From contig NC_037590.1 in assembly GCF_003073045.1 (NCBI RefSeq), positions 35,596,327-35,660,326 on the forward strand: DNA of 64,000 nt, read 5' to 3'. How positions within the stretch are numbered: the stretch's first letter is position 1; each line of letters starts with the position of its first letter. The position numbers and the translations under genes are program-made. This DNA comes from Pomacea canaliculata (taxonomy: Eukaryota > Mollusca > Gastropoda > Architaenioglossa > Ampullariidae). Positions 1 to 11,833 of the stretch are shown here, piece after piece. The notes under the pieces are model-generated. The model saw only the letters and a list, made by a program, of their open reading frames with translations. It was not told where the DNA came from and did no database searches.

Positions 1-159
1 CTATTTCAACACTTTTATGCGTGGAAAGACGAGATAGCAGCTGTCATTATACAAACATAGTTGCTAACTAGGACAAGCATCAATGCATGTGATTATGCAA
101 GGCGATGTGAGACTAAAAAAAAACAACCCCAAAACGCGTCCATCCACAGCGTACAAATG

Positions 160-480
160 TCACACATGTCATCCGTCCACCAAACCAGGCCAGCCACATA
201 TTACCTCCGCCTTCACACACATAGCCCTTTCAGGGGTAAGACAGGGTATTTTCCCCCTTTTGACCCAGCGTTCCTGATTCCGTACAGGGTCGGAGAAGGT
301 ACGGCGGCAAGGGAAAGGAGATGGGTATCCCTCACAAAAAGCTGGCCTCCAGACAAGTGAGGCCCCTAACACCTCACTCCCCAAAGACCATAAGGTCATG
401 AGATGTTTACCTTTCGCACCATCACAGCCACTGTACCGCCCTAAGGTCAACATTTGATGTCGAAATACCTTTGCCCCACA
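160..480. repeat. GC-richer repeat-like block, family unknown
   Basis: This stretch is clearly less AT-rich than its flanks and is dense in C and G runs. It has no exon-like reading frame ending in splice signals that I recognise. Its texture resembles an interspersed repeat more than a gene. It lies directly before the likely terminal exon at 570, so it would be intronic to that gene. The family is not recognised, and the repeat call rests on composition only. Confidence 0.25.
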
Positions 481-569
481 AGTAATTAAGTCAAAGATAA
501 TGATTTGAAATGAAGATCGCCAAGCTTTAACGAAATCTTTGAGTGTAATTTTTTCTGTTTTCTCCTCAG

Positions 570-636
570 GCAATATGTGGAGCTAAACATGACGGAGTTA
601 TTTGAAGAAAAGCCCCCATCAAATTCGATATATTAA
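570..636 (+). CDS. Likely last coding exon of an unrecognised gene
   Basis: A strong acceptor (a long T/C tract ending ctcctcag at 561-569) is followed by a short open frame. Entered with two bases from an upstream exon still owed, it reads Q-YVELNMTELFEEKPP and ends at TAA 634-636. An AATAAA lies at 818-823, about 185 bases after the stop, as expected for a terminal exon and short 3' UTR. The gene would converge with the phosphonatase gene on the other strand. The remaining exons would lie left of the window or be hidden in 1-560. I do not recognise the peptide. The acceptor, stop and poly(A) arrangement is visible; that it is a gene is inference. Confidence 0.4.
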
Positions 637-2054
637 TTTGCCGGTCTGCACAAAGCAGCAGAACCATTAAACCTCCCCCACCCTCTATCTTTTTCGTCTA
701 CTTTTTCTCCAATCCTCTCCCTCCAACTAGTTTCTTTCTCTATTATCATTGTTGTTAGATTATAAAAAAAAATAAGTGCACTAAAGACAAGTAACAATTT
801 CTGCAACAAAATCTTTAAATAAACCTACTATAATATTGTGTCCGTGCGTGTGAGCCTGATTACAAGGAAGTGAGTGGAACAGCTGTTGAAGAATAATTAA
901 GGACGACTGTACTGAGATTGATTTGATTGTTCGTGTAACCGACAGTACGACCAGAATGTTACCCAGCCGCAGGGAATTTAAATAATTTAGACCACGCATT
1001 GGAATTATGCCTTTGCCAACAGCCTTCGCATCTTCCAGTAATTCTAACAAGACCGTAGCAATGTAAAAAACTAAAAGATAAAGATTCTGACAACCTAATG
1101 GATATTAAGTGGTTCAACGTGCCTAGGATACGGAATGCGATGTGTGGAAGGCAGAGCTCTTCTCTGTCCCTGATAAAGCAGGTACCTGTTTCTGCTAGAC
1201 AGATGCTGGGTGGGCAGGGGGAGTTCTCCTGCCAGACCCAAAAGCAACAACCTTCTCCTCAGTCGTGCACACTGGCCACCAGACTACCGAACCTCCTTCA
1301 GAATCAAGAGGAAGCAATTACACACTCCTCATCCTACAGCTGCCGAAAAATTTCTTCCTGGTTTTATTTTAATGACAATGGTAGCATTGTATGTGATATA
1401 ACTTATCACTTTCATTGCACTGACATATTGTAATTTCTTAGAGTCATTGGACAACTGTCCGAAGACTCAGCTTTTGTGTGTTTTTTTGCATTTTTGCACA
1501 CTGTTCTTGAAAAAAAAGGGAGTAAAAACTGTACACAAATCTTTAAAAAGCATTTTTTTAATACATGAATCTTACGGTTTCGTAAAACCGTAGTTTTGGT
1601 AATTGGTAATTAATCACACACACACACACAGACCACACATTTTTTTTTTAATGTCGCATTCAACTCTGGCAAGACACTGTTAATATCTGTTAATATCCCA
1701 CATACCACACTCAGACTGGTACACGCGAGTGCGCTTGCGGAGAATGTGAAATATGCTCCTCTGGCAGAGTATGTTTTACGTATAATGGTAATAAGCAAAC
1801 ACATGTTATATTTATCCTTGTACACAAATTATTAAGGCCTCCACAAGAGCTGTCTACCCGCCTAATAAGTCTGAGTATTTCAGAGAAATGCAAGGACTAG
1901 ACTAAAACAACGAACAAAAAATAAAATGTACCTCATTGTATACTGATTATAAACTGAGTCCGGATGCCCAGTTACCAAAAGGACAGATTTTAAGGAATCT
2001 ATCAGCACATACATCAATCTCAAAAAAAAAAAATCAGTTAACAGTCAAGCAAAC
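637..2054. other. Intergenic stretch between converging gene ends
   Basis: No gene is recognised here. It should hold the 3' UTRs of the plus-strand exon at 570 and of the minus-strand phosphonatase. A minus-strand AATAAA (tttatt at 1363-1368) is a candidate for the latter. A short CA microsatellite lies at 1616-1630. Confidence 0.5.
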
Positions 2055-3463
2055 TCATGGTTTTTCGCCGCTGGCGAGTCGCCGGTTCACGTCGGCCACC
2101 ACCTCCGGCAGATCGGCGAGGGAGTCGATAACGTAATGGGCGCCAGCCGCTCGCAGAAGCTCGCGCGTGCGTTCCAGACGCTCCTGCACGTCCTGTGGCG
2201 TCAGGCGTGCCTCGTGCTCCAGGCTGTCGACGTCCATGTAGTTGCTGTAGCGTGCCACTCCCACGGCCCAACAGCCGGCATTGAGGGCTTCGCCCACGCC
2301 AGGTACAGTGTCATCCACCTTTACAACGGCCTGCACGAGGTCCACGTCCAGCAGTTCCAAGTTGCGGAAAAGCATAAAGGGCTTGGGCCGAACGCCATTG
2401 GCTACCTCGTCGCCCGTGACATCAGCGTCAGGCACGAAGCCTTGGCGGACAGCCTCCTCTCGTACGATGTCGGCCATGGAGCGGAAAAAGCCGGTCGTGA
2501 CCCCGATGCGGCAGCCCAGCTCCTCACGCAGCTGCCGCGCGGCCTGCGCGGTGCCAGGGATCAGTTCGCCGTACTGCCGCAGCACCGACAGCTGCATTGG
2601 AAGCAACTCCTTGAAGAGCGCCTGCACGTCCTGCTCTGTTGGCGGCCGCCCATATGCCTCCTGCCAGCGCTGGCTAACGGCGGGCATGCGCATGATTTCC
2701 CGGATGTGCTGGTCCTTCCTGAGCCCCATGGGTACGCGCGCTTCCTTCATGGTGATGGGCACCTGAGAAACATTGCATCTATCCGTGATTACATGCAACG
2801 CAGCTTAAATGATGACTAGGTCATGACGACGATGATGGACAAGGATGAGGCCGACGACAAGCACGATGATGATAATGACGACGACGACGATAGTGATGGA
2901 CGATGACGGTGGCGAAAACGAAGACGACGGACAGTGACGACAATAGCGATAATGATGGACGATGACGAAGATGACAGTGATGAAGACTTTGCTGTCTGTG
3001 AGTATGGTAGCGCTGATGATGATAGCAAATATACTCTCACTCTTTCACGCATAATCCTTCTCTCCCCTCCCCCTCCACACACACACATTACTGGTTTATA
3101 AGTTTCCGTCTCTATTTACACCAGAAACAAGAAAATTTTCTTTTACATAAAATTCGTCCATTAATATCTCCTTAAGACTGAACTACGGTATGATTATGAT
3201 TAAATGCAGACAAACTCGCTCCAAGTAGGTCATCGTGTATCGAATCAGGTCAGAGAATTTCCTCCTAAATTGTGTACGCTCATGGTGACAATAAGATAAG
3301 CTGTCATGACCACTGTAACCTACGTTACCTTGAATTTCTGGAAGACTTGCACGAAGACTGTGGCCGGCGCCAAGACATATTTATCTATCGTAGTGCCACT
3401 CCAGTCTAGGATGCAAGCGCGCACCGGGCCCAGGTAGCTGCGTGTGAAGCGAAAGTGGTTCAT
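2055..3463 (-). CDS. phnX: Phosphonoacetaldehyde hydrolase (phosphonatase, HAD superfamily)
   Basis: Two exons, 3463-3329 and 2762-2055, join in phase 0 at a clean GT..AG intron and encode 280 residues, near the usual bacterial length of about 270. The enzyme hydrolyses phosphonoacetaldehyde to acetaldehyde and phosphate, the second step of 2-aminoethylphosphonate breakdown. The HAD nucleophile is Asp20 in ILDWSGTTID. The Schiff-base lysine of this family matches Lys61 in PMGLRKDQH. GVTTG (residues 132-136), GVRPKP (Arg170) and VKVDD (195-196) fit the other HAD motifs, and the C-terminal GAHYVIDSLADLP is typical. DWS replaces the common DWA. The frame stays open upstream through a possible acceptor at 3475, so a few extra residues are possible; Met 3463 was chosen because it is the first Met and a TATA promoter lies upstream. 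Both coding exons are richer in GC than their surroundings. Confidence 0.92.
2816..3010. repeat. Imperfect GAC/GAT trinucleotide tract
   Basis: Almost every triplet is GAC, GAT, GAA or GGA/GAG. The tract fills about a third of the phosphonatase intron (2763-3328). On the other strand it reads as serine-rich nonsense, so it is low-complexity DNA rather than coding. Confidence 0.85.
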
Positions 3464-4130
3464 CCGCTCAATCTGTCGACAGTACAGTTGTACAAGTTAC
3501 AAAACAGTTTTCCTTTGGCATGGATCGTCCTAGAAACAACCTTCACCCACTCAATGATTCACACTTGCCAGTCACTCATTTTGCTTCATTCAAAATCATT
3601 CTCACGGAAGGTCGCAACAAGATAGCTGCTTCTATCCAAGTCCTGTAACCTTGACCGCATGACGAAGTATAATCGTGCTATCTATGAATACAAAATTGCC
3701 TTTCACCGACATTTTACTATTGTTAAAACCTGGAGGTGATCTTACTGTCTTTATTACAAAGCCCGTGGACAGACATGTTTCTGCGACCATAGCATTTTCG
3801 GAAGAATGATTTACTAAATTACTTTCAAGTCCCGATAAATGAGCACATTTTCAGACCATTGAATGCGAGTTTCCTCTCCACCACAAATATTTTCTTCTTC
3901 TATAACTGCTCCATGTTCTCTTTTATACTAGTAGGTGAATGGTGATAGAAGAAAGAGAGAATTGGTGTCGAGTGAGAGTCGTAACAAAACCACATAGTCT
4001 GTTCCTACTACAAAGATTCTTTTCGCTAAACACAACAGCATAATGTTCAACTGACCTGACGCGTCTAGAGCCGACAAAATTCTGCCTCCTGCTCGTGCCC
4101 GAGAAATAACTTGTCCCCGGGTCAGCCTAG

Positions 4131-4138
4131 CTTTTATA
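4131..4138 (-). promoter_or_regulatory. TATA box, likely phosphonatase promoter
   Basis: On the minus strand the sequence reads TATAAAAG, followed by a GC-richer leader with a possible splice donor near 4060. That leader could join the acceptor just before the coding exon at about 3475. This gives the gene a 5' UTR exon and an intron of about 0.6 kb. No transcript data support it; the spacing and motif alone are the evidence. Confidence 0.4.
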
Positions 4139-4149
4139 TGCCAACCGTA

Positions 4150-5560
4150 CTCAAGTTTACCTCCTACCACTCCATCTGTTCACAAGGAGGGCAGGAGTTC
4201 ATGCAGGCTGGTCAGTCTGTAATCACGCCACGCAGAGTAAACGGCCACTATTGTCCACTCACCCAATGACCCTGACCACCGGTTGTGCGTGCTGATAACC
4301 TTTTGGCACGGTCACACACCGTTATCAGTTCACAACGAGATGAATATTTTTACCTTGAAGATATGAGAGAGTGCCACATCGACAGATTTTGTTACTATGT
4401 GGATGTACTCTGGTTGTTGCGCGTACAAACCACCAGTTCTCCCTACTCTTCACTCCCCCACCCCACTTCATCCCCTAGTTCATTAATTTGTTTGAGTTTG
4501 TTCTTATGCTTTTCCATTAGAGCTTTTGCTTCAAACTGCAATATATCACCCTCTCCAACCTCCTTTCCACACAGAAAAGAAAATGGAGTGTGCATCAATT
4601 ACAGGACTAATAAGCGTACTCAAAATCTCTGAAAAGGGTGTGGGCCGAAACAGCCTCTATATAGGCATTTTGAATAAATAGCAGCATTTGTAACACGTAA
4701 TAGGACCGAACAGGATCTGTGCTAATGGAAACCATTAAATCAAACACTAAATGTGGTGGGAAGCCTTCCTGTACGTTTTTAAATGAAAGCGTCTGTACTG
4801 GGTTTTTTAACAGTTAAAACTGATGCTGCCATCAGGATTGCTGACATATATAAGCCACGAGATCTCGTTTCACAATTATCTTTTGCTGCAGATTGAAATA
4901 GCTAGAGATATTGAAGTAAAAGGGAGCTCATCCTCTGGTTACCAACGAGCGTGAAGACATGCTTCTACATTGATACGCAAGTGTGATGGATTGATGCGTG
5001 ATTGGGTTAGAAGTTCTAAGTTGGGTTAGAAGAATAACAGCCAAGATCTCTATGTACCTACCTTTCACAGAAATGCTCGTAGTTGATTCAGTTCCTGTCG
5101 AGTTTGCTTCGCAAAGCTAAATAACGCGAAGATAGCGTCCCTTGCAGCGACAATTGTGATTTTCGTGGACATCACGCAGCCGCACTCAGCATGACCTTCA
5201 CCTGTTGGAGTGCTTCACTGATGGTGATAAGTGTCGATACCAAATTATCCGTGGTGTGAGGGTCGATCTTCGCGTGACTCGCAAAGTCGATTGTTCTATT
5301 CAACAAGAAAAGGAACCAGACAAATTACACAAGTTTTTGCCAATTCTGAGCTGCACGCAACAGCTGTTGTTGTTGCTGCAAACTAGAGCCTAACACACGG
5401 ATGTTTACTGATCGGCAACATAGCAGACGACGTAAGAGCTCTTGTATTAAATAAGTATAAAAAAGTAAGCGCTTACAGGTTTACGCTCAGCTCCTTGCCA
5501 GATACGAGCTGCAGGGTTTTTTCTTTAGCTGAAAAATACGTTTTTGGGGAGTGTGTGTGG
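4150..5560. other. Intergenic, no gene recognised
   Basis: I see no recognisable coding exon. A plus-strand TATATAAG lies near 4846 and is followed by open, moderately GC-rich DNA, but no convincing product follows. Open frames here are short and lack homology I can recognise. Confidence 0.4.
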
Positions 5561-5564
5561 ATGG

Positions 5565-5795
5565 GTGATGGTGGCACAGTGGCTAAAGTGTCTCTACCAC
5601 GATATTGGAAACTGAGTGTCGTGGGTTTGATTTCAGACGTCTGTCTGAACATGACACCTGTTCACATCGATAGTTTTCACCGGGTACTCTGAATTCCTTT
5701 ACCATGTGTGTGTGGTGGGGGGATGAAAGATGTGTTTGCGCACAAAATTTTACAAACCACTTGGACGGCATTCTCACATCAATAAAAAGAGTGAA
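5565..5795 (+). mobile_element. tRNA-headed SINE with conserved central domain
   Basis: A tRNA-like head has an A-box-like segment (ggcacagtggctaaagtg, 5573-5590) and a B-box-like segment (gtgggtttgatttc, 5621-5634). It is followed by a central domain containing gacacctgttcac and cgggtactctgaattcct. The body ends near an A-rich tail at 5780-5795. The central domain matches, in reverse orientation, the element at 16,678-17,036. Degenerate box bases and mismatches between the copies suggest an old, inactive insertion. Confidence 0.7.
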
Positions 5796-5799
5796 GCAA

Positions 5800-8700
5800 A
5801 AGTATCTTGGGAAATGACTGCAAATCTAAACAATCACAATTCATGCAGAAATGGGGTCCTATATGCTAGCAGATGCATTTTATAGTTCGTGACTTGGCGA
5901 GAAAATGGTGTACATGTGCTGATCTGAGCTATGATTGAGCCGTCTATCTGGTTAAGAAACAGCAGCATGGTTTGCGCCTTCTTTTAATGCTATTGCGTGT
6001 ATTTAACAGTGTAAACTGATTTCGTATACTTGAAGTATGTGTACTAAATCTTTTTAAAGATTACAGTTGCTGTAGCAGTAGCAGCAGCAAAAATATTTGT
6101 GAAGTATACATCAGCTTCTTGAGCTCAAACCATGGAGTATGTATATCTCTGTGTCTGGACTGTGAGCCACTTAAGTACATGGCACAGGATATAAAATGCA
6201 CATGAATGTCTGTGCATAAGCTCTTGCATAATATGTGGTTATATAGTTCACAGGACACATGTAACTACAAAAAGCATTGATTCGACTGGGTCTTATTTTG
6301 AAGAGAGGAAGGAAGAAAGTAAGAGCTAGCATCTGAAATAAATCGCTATGCCTGACAGCCACTCTTGTAAAGGTCATACAGAGGAAATGTATGACCTCAA
6401 CCAGCAATGTCCTGTTCTTTTGCCTGATGATGAGCAATTTACCATGCACTGCTGGACTGCCATCTTTCTCTCCTCTCCAACTCCTGTTTTGCTGGACACA
6501 AATACAGTCATTAAGTGCTGGCTATTTTTTCATCAGTCTGTTTCACATTGAATGATTTCATTTAAGCTACTGATCGATTTTTAGCTGTTTGCATCAAAGA
6601 AAATCTCATTGCTGCATTTTAGTTTATGTTATCATAAAGATACCATAGCAGAATAAAATATTGATCCAATATTAAATAATTACAGCATTTTAAAGTTTTG
6701 ATTTCTTACAAGGGACATTAAAAAACTCGCATCAGCATGTCTGTCTGCCGCTTAGAGTACTGTTTTTCAAATCTTTTTTCTCCAACTTTCAATGACTATA
6801 AATTCAGATCTGTGGGAAATGCTATGAGCTAGTTTGGAGTTTAAAACCACATCTCTCATTCTCTGGGTTTTTTTTGGCAGATTCCCCAATCCCCTTTAGC
6901 ACAGGCATTCATTGTGTAAAACCTGAAATCCAGGACTGCATAATACTAACCACAAGCAATAGCCTTAGCCTAAAGTCAATAGCCATACCCAGTGTAATAA
7001 GTCTTATTTAAGTGACTTTGTTCCTGCCTTAATAAAAATTGTTACAAGGATGCTATAATGGATTTAAAGGTGAAATATTAGCAGTAATTTATTTAAAGTT
7101 TCACTTTGATTAGTAAAGTTTCTTGATAACATTAGAGACATGAAAGAAACCTTTCTTTCTTGCAAATATACACAGTTGTGTGCATGCTGACACGCACACA
7201 TGAAAAAGCAAAAGAACAAGTGCCTGCAAGGAACACACTTTTATATCACCAATATCAGTCAATCCTTTCTGGAAATCCTTTCAGCTATGATATAAGATTT
7301 CCTTATATCATAGCTGTTAATAATAATACAAAATCAGGACCTACAACCAGAAATGGTTGTCTAGAGCTTAATAAGGTTATCTCTCTTCACTTCAAGTACA
7401 AAGATAAAGACCTGTGTTCTGAAGATATGTGGCAGGTGCTGTGGTCACAATGGGGTATGAACCAATATTTAGTACTGACTCTTTTTCTCAGCAGCAGAAT
7501 AGGAACAAATTTGACTGAGTGCAGTATAAAGTGTACACAGATATGTATTTCAGTAAACACTGCAAAAATCACTTGAAAGAGAAAAAAAACTATGCTGATC
7601 ATTCAAGTCACCATGTGACCATATAAGACCACAGAAGAAAAGACACACTCAAACAAGTCTGCTTTGGGAGAACCATTCAAACTGCAAGCTTTTAAATACT
7701 ATACCTGAGTCCAATATGAAATAAAGCTCAAAGCTGCTGGATGCTTAATACAGCATAGGCTGCCATTAGTTTGTCACAAAAATATGTTGTGACTTTATAA
7801 TATTCTGGGAATAGCACACATGGTTAATTCTGCCTATGAAGATGGTAGCCAGTGCAAGAGCTTTGAGCTCATGCTAATGAAGTGTTGCCTTAACAGCAAA
7901 CATTCATATGCTAAATGAAATGAAACCTTGACTTTTCCTTCCCCACCTCCCTTTTAAAACACAGCCAAAGGCTTGGATTTCATGAACTTAATTATTCACT
8001 CAGATTAGTGAAGTGTATATCTTTCAATGACCTCAGCCCAGTTGTTCGAAATAATTTTGCAACTGGGTTAGTTTTTAATTTTTCTTTTTAATGGGTCTCC
8101 TTATAGGGTTTCAAGGAGTTATAAATACTTTATCAATGGAGCGAAGTACTATAAAGGGGTTTCAATAAGAAAGTCTCCTTTTAAAATTAAAATGTAATTA
8201 TGCTAAATTTTCCTACATCTTGCGAACAATTTTTCTCGTTAAAAAAAGAGAAAAAAACCTCTTTAAACACATTTTACACTGAATCAGAAAAAAATGTATG
8301 ATTCTTCTGGAATCCTGAAACTCTTAAATATTTTACCAGATTAGACAAAAATTAATGTTCATTTACAAAGGAATTCTTAATGCATTTTTGTTCAGATATA
8401 TTCAAGTCCATATGGACACAGGCATGTACAAATATACACATGCTCTCACAAGCACTTCAGTGAAAAAACATGATTTCCATCTCATTCTTGCATACACATT
8501 CATAAACATGCATATAAATATAATACACAGAAGTATATAAGCATTTTTAAGCGGCCCTATGCTCCTCAAAGAGCAACAAGGAATAAACTAATATAAGCAT
8601 TTTACTAAATTAAATTATGAATATGACATGACTCTCATGTTCTTTGTGGTAATTGACTAGTATATTATTAAGGCCTGGCAATTAAAAACTGAAAGCAAAG

Positions 8701-11700
8701 TGTGACTGCTAAATTATAACAAAAATCAACTGAAAACACTGAAAATATTTGTTTTGCACTTCTAAAGCATATCAACCCAGTCTGATCTAATGATACAATA
8801 AAACAGCAAATTTTTAAAACTCTAAATCTGTGCAATAATACTGTATTTTTTTCAAGCCACTTATGGTCATCAACGTGAAGTGTAAACTACTAGACAGTAA
8901 TTGCACATAAATATTTTACAACTTACTGAAGAAAAAAACAGAACAAAATATTACCACTACTGCACCCATATTAAAAAGAAAACTAAAATCCAGCGCAAGA
9001 CACCATGGCCATTATTTTAGCTTTGCCACATCTATTTTATCCTTAACACCATTCCACAAAGCTAACTCTGGTTAAAGACCATCTTTACAAAACTGCCAAC
9101 TGAACTGGCCAGCACCAATCAACACTCTATACACTCTACATTCTAGATTCTTTACACTACACAGGCAGCTTATAGATACTTATTTTGGTGTAAAATCTGA
9201 AAAAAACCATTGTCAGAAATTATTCATGCAAATGTGCTCAAGTTAAAGTCTGGAAAAAATATTATTTATAATCTAAGTTAATTTCAGGGCCCATTAAGCG
9301 GGCATTTACCCTTTTGAACTGTAAAACCTAGGGTAGTCTTGATATTTTTCCCAACATTGGATGGATTTTCCCCATTTTCGTTTCTCCAGCAATAAATGGT
9401 TATACATATTGTTGGATAGTACTGAAAATGCTTGTATATGTATTTCATTTTTATAGTATGTAACAGCTATAACAAAATATGTAATAAACAATACATACCC
9501 ACTTTTTCAAATTTTCCTGTTCCTATTTTTTTTTTTGCAAACCATAGTATAACATCTGCATTTTAGCACCTTCTTGAAAACTGTTTTCTCACCAGCATTC
9601 CTTTTCATACAAATCCCTTAAATTGTGCATATATTTATATAGTGGAAATTATGAATTTACTACATTTAAGTGTTTATGAGTATGTGTTAATATCTCTTCT
9701 TTAAGGTCCTAGAGATGGTAGGCCATTATTAACATTTTATCTTCTTGTTCCTTTCTTGAAAAGGAGCCAATTATTCCCAAATCTGGAGCCTGATAGTGTT
9801 CTTGCATGATAAACATCTATGAACAGAGATTTACATACTGAATGAAAATGAGTTTCGATAAATTCCTGCTGTACAATTTTTTTTAAATTTCAAAATGCCT
9901 GTGATTTTATTTATAATTGATAAATAACAATGACTATGCAATGGTGTTATTCTACTTAATATGGCACCTCATACCAAGAGACAGCATATTCTTTTTTTAA
10001 CCTATGTTTTACTTAGCCATCTTTTTTAAATTACATTGTTCTTTGAAGCTTCCCTAAAAAAAGTACATAAAAGTTCTGTTAAAGACATCTGGGTAATAAA
10101 CATTAACATGACAAAATTTAGTCACCAGGAATGATTTTTAAAACAATTAATTATCTTACCCATCATATACAGTAATAAAAAGCTTTGACTTGAAATGGCA
10201 AGCTCATGAAACTGCATTTGTCCAGGCTGGCTGGTTGAGTGGACAGTCTGATAGAACAGGTCCAAAATCAACACATTTTGTTTTTACCTTCTGGTTTTAA
10301 TAATTTAAAAACTCTATATCAATGAACTTTTCACAAACCAAAGCTAACGATTATCAGGCATACTGTTAATAAATTGTGCACCAAACAGGAACCACTATTC
10401 TGCAAACAGCATGAGCAAAGTGGAAGTGAGCACACTTTTCAGAAGCACTTTTCCATCAGGCGAAAGTCAGCTTGATAAAAACTTTTTTTAGCTTTTAATA
10501 CAGAAAAAAATAGGAAAGTTAAATACTCAACCATGTGAAACTGAGGTCTTTTTTAAATAAAGACATTGCAAATTTTAACCCCACAAAACATAACCATGAA
10601 ATTCAATCCATTTTCAACTATATCATATAATTTTTTTAAAAAGTAAACAATAGACATCAAAAGTTCTATTATTTGCTCTTTTAATATCTGTTTAGTATAA
10701 GAAGAGCTAAGGTGAAAAGTTGTTTTGACTTTGTACCAATTGAACAGCAGCTATGAACTTTCCCAAGCCCTACCAATCATGACTTCTTTTATTCCCATGC
10801 AGGTACAATGATTCTGATAATTTTTTTCTGTGAGATGATTTTCTTTGTTCAATGATGAATCCAAAGTTTCACAAAATGTGGTGTCCAAAGCAGACCCACT
10901 TAGACTTGTGAGTGATCTCTCAAAATCTTACAATCTTCAAAGTAAACTAATAAAGTTAAATTAACATTAACAGGAAAATAAGAAGAGTACTACTTTTTCT
11001 ATCTTCAAATAATTCAACCTTTTAAGACGTGTCTAACATAAGTGTCATGACAAAAATCTTAGAAAAGGCAAACTATATTTTGACAGTAGGTGTAAGAAAC
11101 ACTTAATTAAACAGAATTTGATTTCCATTAGAAGAATGTCAAACAGAAATAACCTATAATAATTTTGATCCCCTTAACGGCAATTAAATTAACTAATAAA
11201 TGAGTTCATTTTTAAAAGATAAGCACTAATCTTAGTCTGAAACCAACAAGAGAGAGGTGAACAATGTGAACTCAGTAACAGCTAGTCAGCTATGTGGATG
11301 TCTAATTTTTATCATCACATGCTAGGTTTAGTAGAATACAAAAACATTATTCAGTAAATGTTCAAATGTATGTCAACTCTGGTATTCCTGTGTGTACTCA
11401 CAACAGCCTACAATTTAGGAGCCCTACACTGAAATATTATGGGAATCCAAAGTCAGATCTCAGACTGATTGTTTCACCTACAAATATTATTCTATGGAAA
11501 AAAAATGCTGCTTAAAATATAAGGAAAATTAAAAATAATACACAGATAATTTTTTTTTATCTTGCCATGCCATATTTCAGTGGCTTTAGCTGTGCAAATG
11601 TTTTATCCTGCAAGAAAAATACTGTCTAGTTTCAAATAAGTTAAAGGTTTGCCTTGATGCAAGAAATATCACTTTCACATCTGAAATAAGCACAAAAGTA

Positions 11701-11833
11701 ACAATAACTAAAAATTCCCCACAGGAGACAGACTTTACCTTCACACAGCATAGAACGCTATAAATCCACATTAATTATCATTCTCCATTCTTCCATCATT
11801 CACACCATCTGTGACTAAAACATCAAGCTATAA
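5800..11833. other. AT-rich gene-free stretch, partly UBE2F 3' UTR
   Basis: About 6 kb contains only short, unsupported open frames. The right end should contain the 3' UTR of UBE2F on the minus strand; one minus-strand AATAAA candidate is at 10,788-10,793. Apart from a short LINE tail at 8549-8595 I see nothing else that can be named. Confidence 0.5.
8549..8595 (+). mobile_element. Short LINE 3' tail fragment
   Basis: The segment contains gcggccctatgctcctc followed by an A-rich end. The same phrase (gccctatgctcctc) occurs in reverse at 45,345-45,455, where it abuts a GAA-type tail. Two copies of a sharply defined 3' end point to a LINE family. The fragment is too short to place in a clade. 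Confidence 0.4.

Noticed and set aside
169-573. 134-codon minus-strand frame at the left edge
   Set aside because: It spans the acceptor of the plus-strand exon and the repeat-like block; no recognisable protein and no supporting splice context.
2136-2819. 227-codon open frame on the plus strand opposite phosphonatase exon 2
   Set aside because: It is the antisense shadow of a GC-rich coding exon; it has no homology and its extent is set by the real frame on the other strand.
2816-3088. Serine-rich 90-codon frame
   Set aside because: Produced by the GAC/GAT repeat in the intron, not a gene.
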